NCBI GenBank assembly: GCA_028752905.1
Contig: JAQNBH010000017.1
Span: 32,749,908-32,813,907, forward strand
DNA from: Cladorhizidae sp. MBARI D1340-BT2
Lineage: Eukaryota > Porifera > Demospongiae > Poecilosclerida > Cladorhizidae
Direction: 5' to 3'
Length of the DNA stretch: 64,000 nt
Both the position numbers and the translations under genes were made by a program. Shown here piece by piece: positions 1 to 10,800 of this stretch; the stretch's first letter is position 1, and every line of letters begins with the position of its first letter. Under the pieces are notes generated by a model. That model saw only the letters and a list, made by a program, of their open reading frames with translations. It had not been told where the DNA came from and made no database searches.

Positions 1-59
1 GTTACCTCATCTTCAGCAGGACCATGTTGACTTTGTGGTCTTTTAGGCCCATTGGTTTC

Positions 60-1254
60 CTGCACCCCCAACAAGATACATCACCTCAGGCTCTATATAT
101 ATGCCTGGCATGTTCCTGCCATATAACAGTTACACATTCCCAACAACACTGGCCCACTTGTATATACATACTATAAAAATAATGTGGAAGATATTGTAAT
201 TAAGTGTCAAGCAGTGGTCCTGAGAAAAGTCCATGACAAATCTCCACTCAGACTTGTGACGAATTATTTAGGGACTCATGTTTTAATACGATGGAGCACT
301 TGAGTTCCACAACACAAGCTTTATTGTTGTTGGTCAGCTTACATATCAACACATGGAATGTTTTACTACTCGACTGTCATCAAATACACCGACTTGGATT
401 ACACAAAAATCGTCCTATACCATATCTTGTTGCCATTGTGGACTGGACCCATGTAGGATGGACCTATGTAGGGTCAGGTTCAGATATAGCCTTCTTCAAG
501 ATCTTAGTATTTAGCACAGGGAAGTCCACCAACAAAACAGTAGACATTTGAGGAGAGGATTAGCTATAGCCTCCTTTGGACTTGGTAACAGCTTCCCCTG
601 AAGCAAATCCACAAACCAAACAGCAGAATTGTGCACAAGTAATTCGTTATGCACATAATACAGCATGTGTGGTCATCATTCGATTTAATCTTGCAAAGTA
701 TCATTCACTTGGTATTATATAGTTAGTGGTTGCCCAAAAATAAGACGGTCTATCTGCTGTGGTCATCACTATAGCAACTGGACACACCCATACAATTATA
801 TTATTTACTTTGAAATGGTTGAGCAGTCACCTCCCTAAATTAAGCATACAGGAGTGACTTCAAGGTTTCTCGTCAACCAGTCCTTTGTTTTTAGTGCCAA
901 TGTGAGTTATACATAAGAATTTTAGGTGGGATACCACCACCTCAAGCTCTACGGCAAGGATATACATGATACAAATGTTTATACAACCACGGGGAGGGAG
1001 AAGATAAAGATGACATTTCTATACATAGCTATAGAGTGCATTGGTACTGCACAATTGTATCAACACTATATAGTGTATATAATATAATGAATGAACTTGA
1101 CAATACTAAAACGATTTCTGCTCCTCAGCAGTGTAAAATCAACACTTTGTATTGAATTCTACATGATAACAAAATTGAAAATTGTCCATTGCGGAATAGG
1201 AAATCAATTCATCAACACTTGGTCTTCTCTTTGGGTTCTTCGTCAAACATTTCT
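60..1254. other. No recognisable gene
   Basis: AT-rich sequence with short chance frames. I see no domain, splice-supported exon or repeat array here. It lies 3' of the TTK gene as far as that gene is visible. Confidence 0.5.
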
Positions 1255-3080
1255 GCAGAGGGTTAATTAGAGAGCATAACTTTGCAAGTATTTATGTAGA
1301 GGGTAATTGTCAAATATTTGTGTAGAGGTTTAATTAGAGAGCATAACTTTGTCATGTATTTGTGTAGAGGTTTAATTACATAACTTTGCAAGTATGTGTA
1401 GAGTTTAATTAGAGAGCATAACTTTGCAAGTATTTGTGAGGTTTAATTAGAGAGCATAACTTATCGAGTATTTGTGTAGAGGTTTAATTAGAGAGCATAA
1501 CTTTGTCAAGTATTTGTGTAGAGGTTTAATTAGAGAGCATAACTTTGCAACTATTTGTGTAGAGGTTTAATTACAGAGCTTAACTTTGCAAGTATTTGTG
1601 TAGAGGTTTAAATTAGAGAGCACAACTTGCAAGTATTTCTGTAGAGGGCTAATTAGAGAGACTTTGCAAGTATTTGTGTAGAGGTTTAGTTAGAGAGGAT
1701 AACTTTGCAAGTATTTGTGTAGAGGTTTAATTAGATAGCATAACTTTTGTCATGTATTTGTGTAGAGGTTTAATTAGAGAGCATAACTTTGCAACTATTT
1801 GTGTAGAGGTTTAATTAGAGAGCATAACTTTGCAACTATTTGTGTAAAGGTTTAATTAGAGAGCATAACTTTGCAAGTATTTGTGTAGAGGTTTAATTAG
1901 AGAGCACAACTTTGCAACTATTTGTGTAGGTTTAATTAGAGAGCATAACTTTGCAACTATTTGTGTAGAGGTTTAATAAGAGAGCATAACTTTGCAACTA
2001 TTTGTGTAGAGGTTTAATTAGAGAGCATAACTTTTCAAGTATTTGTGTAGAGGTTTAATTAGAGAGCATAACTTTGCAACTATTTGTGTAGAGGTTTAAT
2101 TAGAGAGCATAACATTGCAACTATTTGTGTAGAGGTTTAATTAGAGAGCATAACTTTGCAAGTATTTGTGTAGTGGTTTAATTAGAGAGCATAACTTTGC
2201 AAGTATTTGTGTAGAGGTTTAATTAGAGAGCATAACTTTGCAACTATTTGTGTAGAGGTTTAATTAGAGAGCATAACTTTTCAAGTATTTGTGTAGAGGT
2301 TTAATTAGAGAGCATAACTTTGCAAGTATTTGTGTAGAGGTTTAATTAGAGAGCATAACTTTGCAAGTATTTGTGTAGAGGTTTAATTAGAGAGCATAAC
2401 TTTTGTCAAGTATTTGTGTAGAGGTTTAATTAGAGAGCATAACTTTGCAACTATTTGTGTAGGTTTAATTAGAGAGCATAACTTTGCAACTATTTGTGTA
2501 GAGGTTTAATAAGAGAGCATAACTTTGCAACTATTTGTGTAGAGGTTTAATTAGAGAGCATAACTTTTCAAGTATTTGTGTAGAGGTTTAATTAGAGAGC
2601 ATAACTTTGCAACTATTTGTGTAGAGGTTTAATTAGAGAGCATAACATTGCAACTATTTGTGTAGAGGTTTAATTAGAGAGCATAACTTTGCAAGTATTT
2701 GTGTAGAGGTTTAATTAGAGAGCATAACTTTGCAAGTATTTGTGTAGAGGTTTAATTAGAGAGCATAACTTTGCAACTATTTGTGTAGAGGTTTAATTAG
2801 AGAGCATAACTTTTCAAGTATTTGTGTAGAGGTTTAATTAGAGAGCATAACTTTGCAAGTATTTGTGTAGAGGTTTAATTAGAGAGCATAACTTTGCAAG
2901 TATTTGTGTAGAGGTTTAATTAGAGAGCATAACTTTTGTCAAGTATTTGTGTAGAGGTTTAATTAGAGAGCCAACTTGCAAGTATTTCTGTAGAGGGCTA
3001 ATTAAGAGCATAACTTTGCAAGTATTTGGGTAGAGAGTTTAATTAGAGAGCGTAACTTTGCAAGTATTTCTGTAGTCGCT
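1255..3080. repeat. 41-bp minisatellite, about 44 copies
   Basis: The unit begins GTGTAGAGGTTTAATTAGAG and ends CATAACTTTGCAAGTATTT, with single-base variants (CAACTATTT, TTTTCAAG). Copies at both edges are degenerate. A higher-order repeat is visible: the run beginning with the shortened unit GTGTAGGTTTAATT at about 1924 recurs at about 2457, i.e. 533 bp or 13 units later. Confidence 0.95.
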
Positions 3081-3559
3081 CGACGATGTTTTGACTATTT
3101 TGTGTTGCAGTTTTAAAAAGCATGACAACTTTATATTTGTAGAATATCTCATCTACAAATGCATATAAAAAGCTGGTTGCTTAGCAGAATGCAAATAGCA
3201 TGTCAGCAAGAAAATGGACACTTAATCCTAAACGTCAAACCATTCTTATTATTCACTATTATACTAACTATGTTTCAAGGTCTAACTGATTATTGTCAAC
3301 CGTTCTTGAATTATGATACTTTCAATATCCGGTTGAGAAATGACAAGAAGCATGAATAATATGGTTTCCCATAAGTGCATTGAAGACACGATGGCAGTTT
3401 AAAAGCTCTTTCTTTGATTTATCGCATGAATAACGATCAGCTTTCCTTTCCTCATGATATAAGTCCAGTCCATGTGCTCACCTCACTTGCCAGTAATGAA
3501 AATGGGCAATAGCAGGGGTGACAGTTGCATTTTTTTTTAAATCTTGTGGTTACCACTTT
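3081..3559. other. No recognisable gene
   Basis: Unique AT-rich sequence between the minisatellite and the fold-back element. Only short chance frames. Confidence 0.5.
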
Positions 3560-4215
3560 ATAACTCCATAGATTCGGTAAATTCATGGTGTGGACTTGGG
3601 TCTCTCTGTGTGCTCTCTTTTGATACGAAAATATTTTTAACTATAGCCAAGTTACTGGAGCTAAAGTGGAGGGAACCTCAAAACCTGAATGCCTGATTTT
3701 GCCGCATAAAGATCTCCAGATTACCAAGTGCTAGAGAGTTGAAATTAGCACCAGTGGAGCCCTATGACCATTTTGATTAGACGTTAAAACGTAAGTACGT
3801 GGTTGTAGTATGTTATTGGTTATTGTGTTTGGCCAGCTAGGCACCCGCCCCTGTGGTGGTGCACGCGTGTGCATTGTATGTATTATCTTGCTGTGCATTG
3901 ATTCGAATATGAAATAGTTTATCTTACTCAAGAACCCTATCATGTTAGTGTTAACTAAGATCGTTTGTTAGTCAAGACACTACAGTGGTCAAGCGGTGGG
4001 TACTTACATTTTAACGCCTAATCAAACCTGTCATTGCATAGAGTAGGGCTTCCTGTAGCCACTGGTGCTAATTTCAACTCTCTAGCCGGTAACTTGGCTA
4101 TATAGTTATACATAAGAATTAGTATCAAAAGAGAGCATACAGAGATATCTATCTTTTGAGCATATATCAAGTCCATATCATTAAGTTTACAGAATCTATG
4201 GAGCTGAGTACTCCG
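3560..4215. repeat. Long imperfect inverted repeat (fold-back / MITE-like element)
   Basis: The arm at about 3565-3800 (from CCATAGATTCGGTAAA through GAGAGTTGAAATTAGCACCA to GATTAGACGTTAAAA) recurs in reverse orientation at about 4000-4205 (TTTTAACGCCTAATC ... TGGTGCTAATTTCAACTCTC ... CAGAATCTATGG). The arms differ by small indels and substitutions. The ~200-bp spacer shows no coding frame of note. Confidence 0.75.
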
Positions 4216-6009
4216 ACAGCACCATAAATGGCAGTGTTACGTGGTTAGTTTTAAGGGTTTATTTTATTTTATGACCTGTGTTTTTGCCAGTAATTAAACC
4301 ATAGTTGGTTGCAACACCTTTACATTGGAAAGCACACAGAATGGGCTCTTTTTAATGAGACTAATATTAATAGTAAAAGGATAAAGTATAAAGTTATGGC
4401 AGGTTTTGTTGTTGTTTTGTTGTGGATGGGAGGGAACCCATAAAATGGTCTGACCCTCCCTTAATTGCACTGCCATCTTGCATCTGGCCGTGGTCAAATC
4501 AAGGCGTGGCTTCATAATGATGTCATTGCAGGAATTCATGGGTGACCAGACCAGTGATCTGAGTTTTTCTTGTCCATCCTCGCTGTTTGAAGGCGATGGT
4601 TCGTTTGAACACAAGACACCACAGAACTATACCAATATGAGCCAGTTGCGAGCACAATTTGAGATGGTAGAGAAGGCCACTCTAATGACAGTGATGGAGA
4701 TTATGGCAGAATGCGGAATACGGATTGGTCAATCTAAATACCAATAGTCCTAGCAGAATCAAAATTCAACTAATTTCTCAAGCAAACTTCTCCGTGGATT
4801 TTTTTATTTTATTATAGGAGTGAATGTGGAAATTGCTTAGATTGTTCCAACTGCTAGAGAGTATATTTATGTTAGTGTGAAATTCATCAGATTGTTGAGA
4901 ACAAACAAGTCTTGGAGTGCTAATTAATCATGTTCAGTTTGCTTGAATGTTTGGGAGTCTATCTCACACGAAGACATCATTACGGTGATTGGGAAGGTCT
5001 GACCCACGAGTATCTTCATAAAATGATACTTTTGTAAATACATGTATGATATCAGTTTACTGCGTAACACCATTTGACATGGATAGATTTTTCTTGAGAC
5101 AGGTGTAGCTTGCCATAGATAGTCAACATGTGTGGCTTCGACATCCATCTCTGAGAGGTCTGACTAGGATGACGCCAAAAAGGTGTGTTGAGATCGAGGC
5201 AATGAGGAGGTTGTAGTTCACACGGGCATCCATTAGGAATTTGGAATCCTGAAATACTATACACAGACATCTTTGGTAGATCTTAGCGACTCCACTTACA
5301 TCTAAATTTAAAAAAAGATGCATAACATCACAGCTCACTGGCAAGGTTATAAGTCTTAGTACATTCTTCAACAGGCTTTGCAGCAGTCACTGTATTGCTG
5401 TGGCTTCCCTAGGCCATAAGGTTGAGAAGCAAGAGATTCATTAACAACCTGAATAATGCAATTGATGATGTTAACAATCAGTTAGTTGATACCCTGTGGT
5501 CAGTAATGCTTTTCAATGGTTGAACAAGTGGCTCTGCTGAAGACTGCCTATGGAAAATATTGTGTATAGCATCTGGTTTTAACCTTCTTTTCTCAGATAT
5601 ACCGAAACCTGATGCAATGAAGAGTCAATTTCATAAGAATCCTCAGTAAAAAAAATCACTACAGCAAATGGAGCAACTGTCCACTCTGCACAAGTTCTTC
5701 CGACTGGCTTCACCATTTATCTCGGATTATATAGACTACATGGTCACCGGGAACTTTGGAACAGCAGCTGTTACACGGCGATTCCCCACGTTATTTCTTC
5801 ATGAAACACGTTACTAAATGTTCCTGCGATGACATCAATACGTAGTCACACCTCAATCTGACCACAACAGGTTACAAGATGGCAGCGCGACTAAGAAACT
5901 TGCAGAAGCGTCCAGTTTGCAGCGACCATTGTAAGTAGTTGTCTTCTGCTTAATTATAAGATCAAAAAACCCAAAAAATTAAGCTTCATTTTTGCATGCA
6001 ACCCTCCCT
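4216..6009. other. No confident gene
   Basis: Apart from the unassigned frame at 4478-4747 nothing is recognisable. A search by eye for the missing last TTK kinase exon (Cys-Leu..Arg-Asp-Pro..Arg pattern on the minus strand) was negative. Confidence 0.45.
4478..4747 (+). CDS. Unrecognised small open frame, possibly one exon
   Basis: An 89-codon frame. The part from about codon 19 (FMGDQTSDLSFSCPSSLFEG) to the stop has protein-like composition, with an amphipathic stretch MSQLRAQFEMVEKATLMTVM. A possible acceptor (GTCATTGCAG) precedes GAATTCATG at 4532. No family recognised, no neighbour that would explain it. It may be chance. Confidence 0.2.
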   Translation: MHLAVVKSRRGFIMMSLQEFMGDQTSDLSFSCPSSLFEGDGSFEHKTPQNYTNMSQLRAQFEMVEKATLMTVMEIMAECGIRIGQSKYQ

Positions 6010-7480
6010 TTAACTCTTACACTGCGTTTGTCACGGCGTTTGTGACACAACAATCCACCCCACGGGTGTGTGTGTCACAGCATCCGTGACAAGCAATTTA
6101 CCGCTGCCAGTGCGTGTGTCACAGCATCTGTGACATGATATTTCTTGTTGCATAGCTCCGTGGATTGTCTGTTTTATAGTCTGTACTTACTAGGTAAGGT
6201 TGATGGGTTTATAATCAAACTTGGGAATGCATCACCATCTCCATGAATAACATAAAAAATATAAAAAAACAGGCGTTTTATTTCGTGGTTCATTGCCAGA
6301 TGCAAATAAGAAACATGGTGTGTATTTTTATCCAAAACAAACACAAATATGGATCTGCAGGCAGTATTGGAGGCTCTTTCTGATATTGAGAATGACTTTG
6401 AAAGTGACAGTGAACTGGATGATGTGGAAGAAATGAACTAGATGATATTGGAAGAAGATGAACTATATGATGTGGAAGAATGGCCGCCCCCTGAAGAAAT
6501 GGAAGATGCTAATGGCAGCAGTAGTGTAGATGAGAATGATGGGGAAATGGATGTGGAAACTGGCCATACGAGTGGAAGTGGGCTTGTCAGGTGCAAAGAA
6601 GTTGACAACATTATGAGCCCCACCGAGCGTAGAAACTCCTGGTTAAAATTTGCTAGATGATGATGTTGAGCCCAAGGATATTTCTTCACCTGTTCTTTGC
6701 AGACAAGGTTTTTGACCTAGTAGTGCGTGAAACAAATATTAATACACAAATTCTGATCGTAAACAGGCCACTTACGGTTCGCTCAGGCTCAGTGTACTAC
6801 TGTCAGACTTGCTCTGACCACCCACCTCTACATCCAGAAGAGTGCTTCAAAGAGTACCACACAACCAAGATCCTGAGAAACCAAGAGCAACACAGTGAAC
6901 TCATGACTATATTGTTATTCAATGACTATATTGTTATTCAATTATCTTCTTATAAAACATTGTACTTGATCTAGCAAGGTATTCAAATGGATTTTTGCTG
7001 CTAACAATCTTGTTCTAGCTAGATAGCTATATATCCAGGTAAGTACACAATGTAACAAAAATAGCTCCCACCAACCTAAATTGCCAATCCTATAGCTACC
7101 ACACAGCATACAGACAAATCTAGTATACTTTGCATAGTCTAAGCAGCCGACTAACATACAAAAATAGCGTAGAAGCTACCATGACTAGTTTCTAAACAAA
7201 GGTATAACAATAGCGTCAATACGATGGGTTTTTTTAAACTGGCTATCGAATACTTACAGTTTGCTGAGATAACCAATGTTCCCTGGACCTGTCTCTGTTG
7301 TTTGGTCAATTTTGGAGTAGTAAATATGCCGTAGGAGCAACTAACAACAGACCGTTTCTTCCCCATGCGATCGCACAAGGTTTAAAAAAACAATGCCGCA
7401 CCCAGGTGACTACTTCCGGTTTGAGTATAACGCACGTACAATGATTGTGACGTTTACAATTGCCGCCGTGTAAGTGTTAA
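6010..7480 (+). mobile_element. piggyBac-type DNA transposon, internally deleted
   Basis: Bounded by TTAA at 6010-6013 and 7477-7480, the piggyBac target site. Inverted ends match: left CTCTTACACTGCG, right (read inward) CACTTACACGGCG. Near the left end are three copies of a 17-bp palindrome-like motif GTCAC-N7-GTGAC (6030-6046, 6074-6090, 6118-6134), as is common for subterminal transposase sites. Inside, 6349-6660 encodes the acidic N-terminus of a transposase with an in-frame TAG at 6439. 6696-6740 reads FADKVFDLVVRETN, as in piggyBac transposases. 6780-6866 encodes the C-terminal cysteine-rich finger (YYCQTCSDHPPLHPEECF.EYHT). The catalytic middle is missing. Confidence 0.78.
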
Positions 7481-7644
7481 TTAACATAAATAGGTAGATA
7501 CCTGTTAAACTGGTCAACAAGTTATGTTATAAAATCAGAAGTCAAAAAGTCCCGTGTTACTGCACATAATTATTTACAACCAATGAATCAGACTAAAAAA
7601 CAGTTTGGAAACTTTAGTTCAACCATAACATCAATTTTCCTCAC

Positions 7645-7827
7645 TTTTACAATCTCCACCAGCTTGGCATATGGTTGAGGCAGCTTAGGATAAGCAATGG
7701 TGCTGGAACAGTTGACAATGGCATACCACTTCTTCATCTTATTCTTGATGTGCTCAAAGGGAGTCCTCTTGTACATCATCTGGTAGAGAATGCAGCCCAG
7801 AGACCAGATGTCGCTGGGCTTGCCCAC
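7645..7827 (-). CDS. TTK: TTK exon 5: C-lobe (subdomains IX-X)
   Basis: Acceptor ATGCAACAG, then VGKPSDIWSLGCILYQMMYK and TPFEHI, up to KLVEIVK. The family continues from here with a Cys-Leu...Arg-Asp-Pro...Arg segment, which is absent because a good donor (AAA|GTGAGG) follows. Another exon must therefore exist to the left. I could not find it between the window start and 7644. A decayed piggyBac element occupies 6010-7480 of that flank. Confidence 0.86.
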
Positions 7828-10800
7828 CTGTTGCATGTACCACAGATTCAGTGCTAATGCATCATGCAGTGCTACACACATTAACATGCAACTTGCTAAT
7901 GATATTCGTTCAGCATCCATGATATCATTGACTACTTGCATAGGCAGACGAGTGCAGCCTCAAAGCATTATAATTGCTATGCAAATGTTGTATTACTACT
8001 AGTGAATTTATACGAGAATGCTTCCTTATATGCAAAGAGATATTGATTGTATTGCTTATGCATGCACGGTCGTGATGACCTACCCACAGTTGCCAACGGC
8101 ACCTTAATACTGCCAAGACAACACACATGCAAGCTTAATCAGAACACATATTAATTGACAATTAACACTAATTCACACCATATACTCGACATTACCGTGC
8201 CGAATGTAATGCACACACCTTGTAGCGGTCTTCCTCCCCACTAGCCTCAATTGTCTCGGGAGCCATGTAATTGACCGTGCCACATCGCACATCCCTCTCT
8301 ATGCTTGTATGCTCGGCCTCAATCCTGGCCGAAATGCCAAAGTCTATCAGACAAATGTTGCGCCCTTTACACACAAAGTTCTCTGGCTTGAGGTCGTTGT
8401 GGATTATACCTTCGTCGTGTATCACCTGCAGAACACATGACCAACCAACCAACAAATACAATCTGTTCCAGATAGCGACTAATTGTGATGTGTGTGTGTG
8501 TGTGTGAATATGTATGCAAGCTAGGTATGTTGGTATGTTTGTATGTATGTGTGCATGCGTGACCCTTAAGTGGGATGTGCATGCATGCGTGACCTTAGGT
8601 GGGATGTGCATGCGTGACCGTAGGTGGGATGTGCATGTGTGACCTTAGGTGGGATGTACATGCGTGACCTTAGGTGGGATGTACATGCGTGACCTTAGGT
8701 GGGATGTACATGCGTGACCTTAGGTGGAATGTGCATGCGTGACCTTAGGTGGGATGTACATGCGTGACCTTAGGTGGGATGTGCATGCATGCGTGACCTT
8801 AGGTGGGATGTGCATGCATGCGTGACCTTAGGTGGGATGTGCATGCATGTGTGACCTTAGGTGGGATGTACATGCGTGACCTTATGTGGGATGTACATGC
8901 GTGACCTTAGGTGGGATGTGCATGTGTGACCTTAGGTGGGATGTGCATGCGTGACCTTAGGTGGGATGTGCATGCGTGACCTTAGGTGGGATGTACATGC
9001 GTGACCTTAGGTGGGATGTGCATGCATGCGTGACCTTAGGTGGGATGTGCATGTGTGACCTTAGGTGGGATGTGCATGTGTGACCTTAGGTGGGATGTGC
9101 ATGTGTGACCTTAGGTGGGATGTGCATGTGTGACCTTAGGTGGGATAAAAATGGATAAAGCATTTTCTGAGAGTTTTCCTATTCAGTTCTTTGTGGCTTG
9201 ATATAGTGGCAAATAACTAATCGACTACCAGAGCCAAAGATATTGATGTGTAACTAACCCTTTACCTATTTTAAATATCTTGGAGAGTGGCACAGTGCAG
9301 GATACATGGTCGTTCAGTGGCTCATAATGGCAGGATATGTGGTCGTTAAGTGGCTCGCAATTGAAGGATATGTGGTCGTCAAGCGGCTCATAATTGGGTG
9401 ATCTTGATGTAGTGACATCCAATTGTGATCCAAAGCAACTATGCATAATGCATTATGTTTATCAAGCTAATACATTTTGAGAAATATTTTTGAGGGAATA
9501 AATAAATATCTGCAGATGGTTAAATACTTGTTAATTGTGTGGTGTTTATAGGAAGTAACACCCTTCTCTGCTCCTCCGTACCTATTCAGATTCTATTTTG
9601 ACCATGAAAACAGAGAATAGTAAATCCCCTTGAAAGTAGCCCTCGATGCAGCCATTAGGACAATTTGTATGTCAAAGCTGTTGACCAGGAACATAGAAAC
9701 CACTTCCTGCACAACAAGAATTTGGATGCCCGCAGAACTAAGAACTCTACAGTGGTGAGGTTTCTCCAACATCGTAGCAGTACAGTCTAACAGCAGGAAG
9801 TGCTTCCACAAGGAATTACTCCACTGCAACAGCCCTAACGAATGATGGGTCAAAAGAGACAAGAGTGAAGGTTTGGAATCATCAAGGTGAGGTAAACAGG
9901 GAAGACTCAAAGACGAGGAGATACAGAGAGAGGGGGGCCAAAGACGAGGAGATACAGAGAGAGGGGGGCCAAAGACGAGGAGGTACAGAGAGAGGGGCCA
10001 AAGACGAGGAGGTACAGAGAGAGGGGCCAAAGACGAGGAGGTACAGAGAGAGGGGCCAAAGACGAGGAGGTACAGAGAGAGGGGCCAAAGACGAGGAGGT
10101 ACAGAGAGAGGGGACAAAGACGAGGAGGTACAGAGCCAAAGATGAGGAGGTACAGAGAGAGGGGCCAAAGATGAGGAGGTACAGAGAGAGGGGACAAAGA
10201 TGAGGTACAGAGAGAGAAAGGCCAAAGATGAGGAGGTACAGAGAGAGGGGCCAAAGACGAGGACGTAAAGAGAGAAGAGACAAAGAAAAGGAGGAAGAGA
10301 GAAGGGGCAAAGACAAGGAGGTAAAGATAGAAGGGCCAAAGATGAGGAGGTACAGAGAGAGGGGCCAAAGATGAGGAGGTACAGAGAGAAGGGCCAAAGA
10401 CGACGAGGTACAGAGAGAGAGAGGCCAAAGATGAGGAGGTACAGAGAGAGAGAGGCCAAAGATGAGGAGGTACAGAGAGAGGGGACAAAGACGAGGAGGT
10501 AAATAGAGAAGGGCCAAAGATGAGGAGGTAAAGAGAGAGGGGCCAAAGATGAGGAGATACAGAGAGAAGGGCCAAAGATGAGGAGGTACAGAGAGAAGGG
10601 CCAAAGATGAGGAGGTACAGAGAGAGGGGCCAAAGATGAGGAGGTACAGAGAGAGAGAGGCCAAAGACGAGGACGTAAAGAGAGAAGGGACAAAGAAAAG
10701 GAGGAAGAGAGAGGGGGCAAAGACAAGGAGGTAAAGATAGAAGGGCCAAAGATGAGGAGGTACAGAGAGAGGGGACAAAGATGAGGAGGTAAGAGAGAGG

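Noticed and set aside
6..59. Possible 54-bp minus-strand exon (ETNGPKRPQSQHGPAEDE) between GGGGGTGCAG and GAG|GTAAC
   Set aside because: Splice-like borders and an open frame, but too short and without a recognised domain or link to the TTK frame.
1255..3080. Evenly spaced repeats considered as a CRISPR array
   Set aside because: The repeats are contiguous with no unique spacers, and the sequence is from an animal genome.
5052..5371. Minus-strand frames near 5.1-5.4 kb tested as the missing TTK C-terminal exon
   Set aside because: An acceptor-like TATTTCAG exists, but no reading frame shows the Arg-Asp-Pro...Arg pattern or other TTK C-terminal features.
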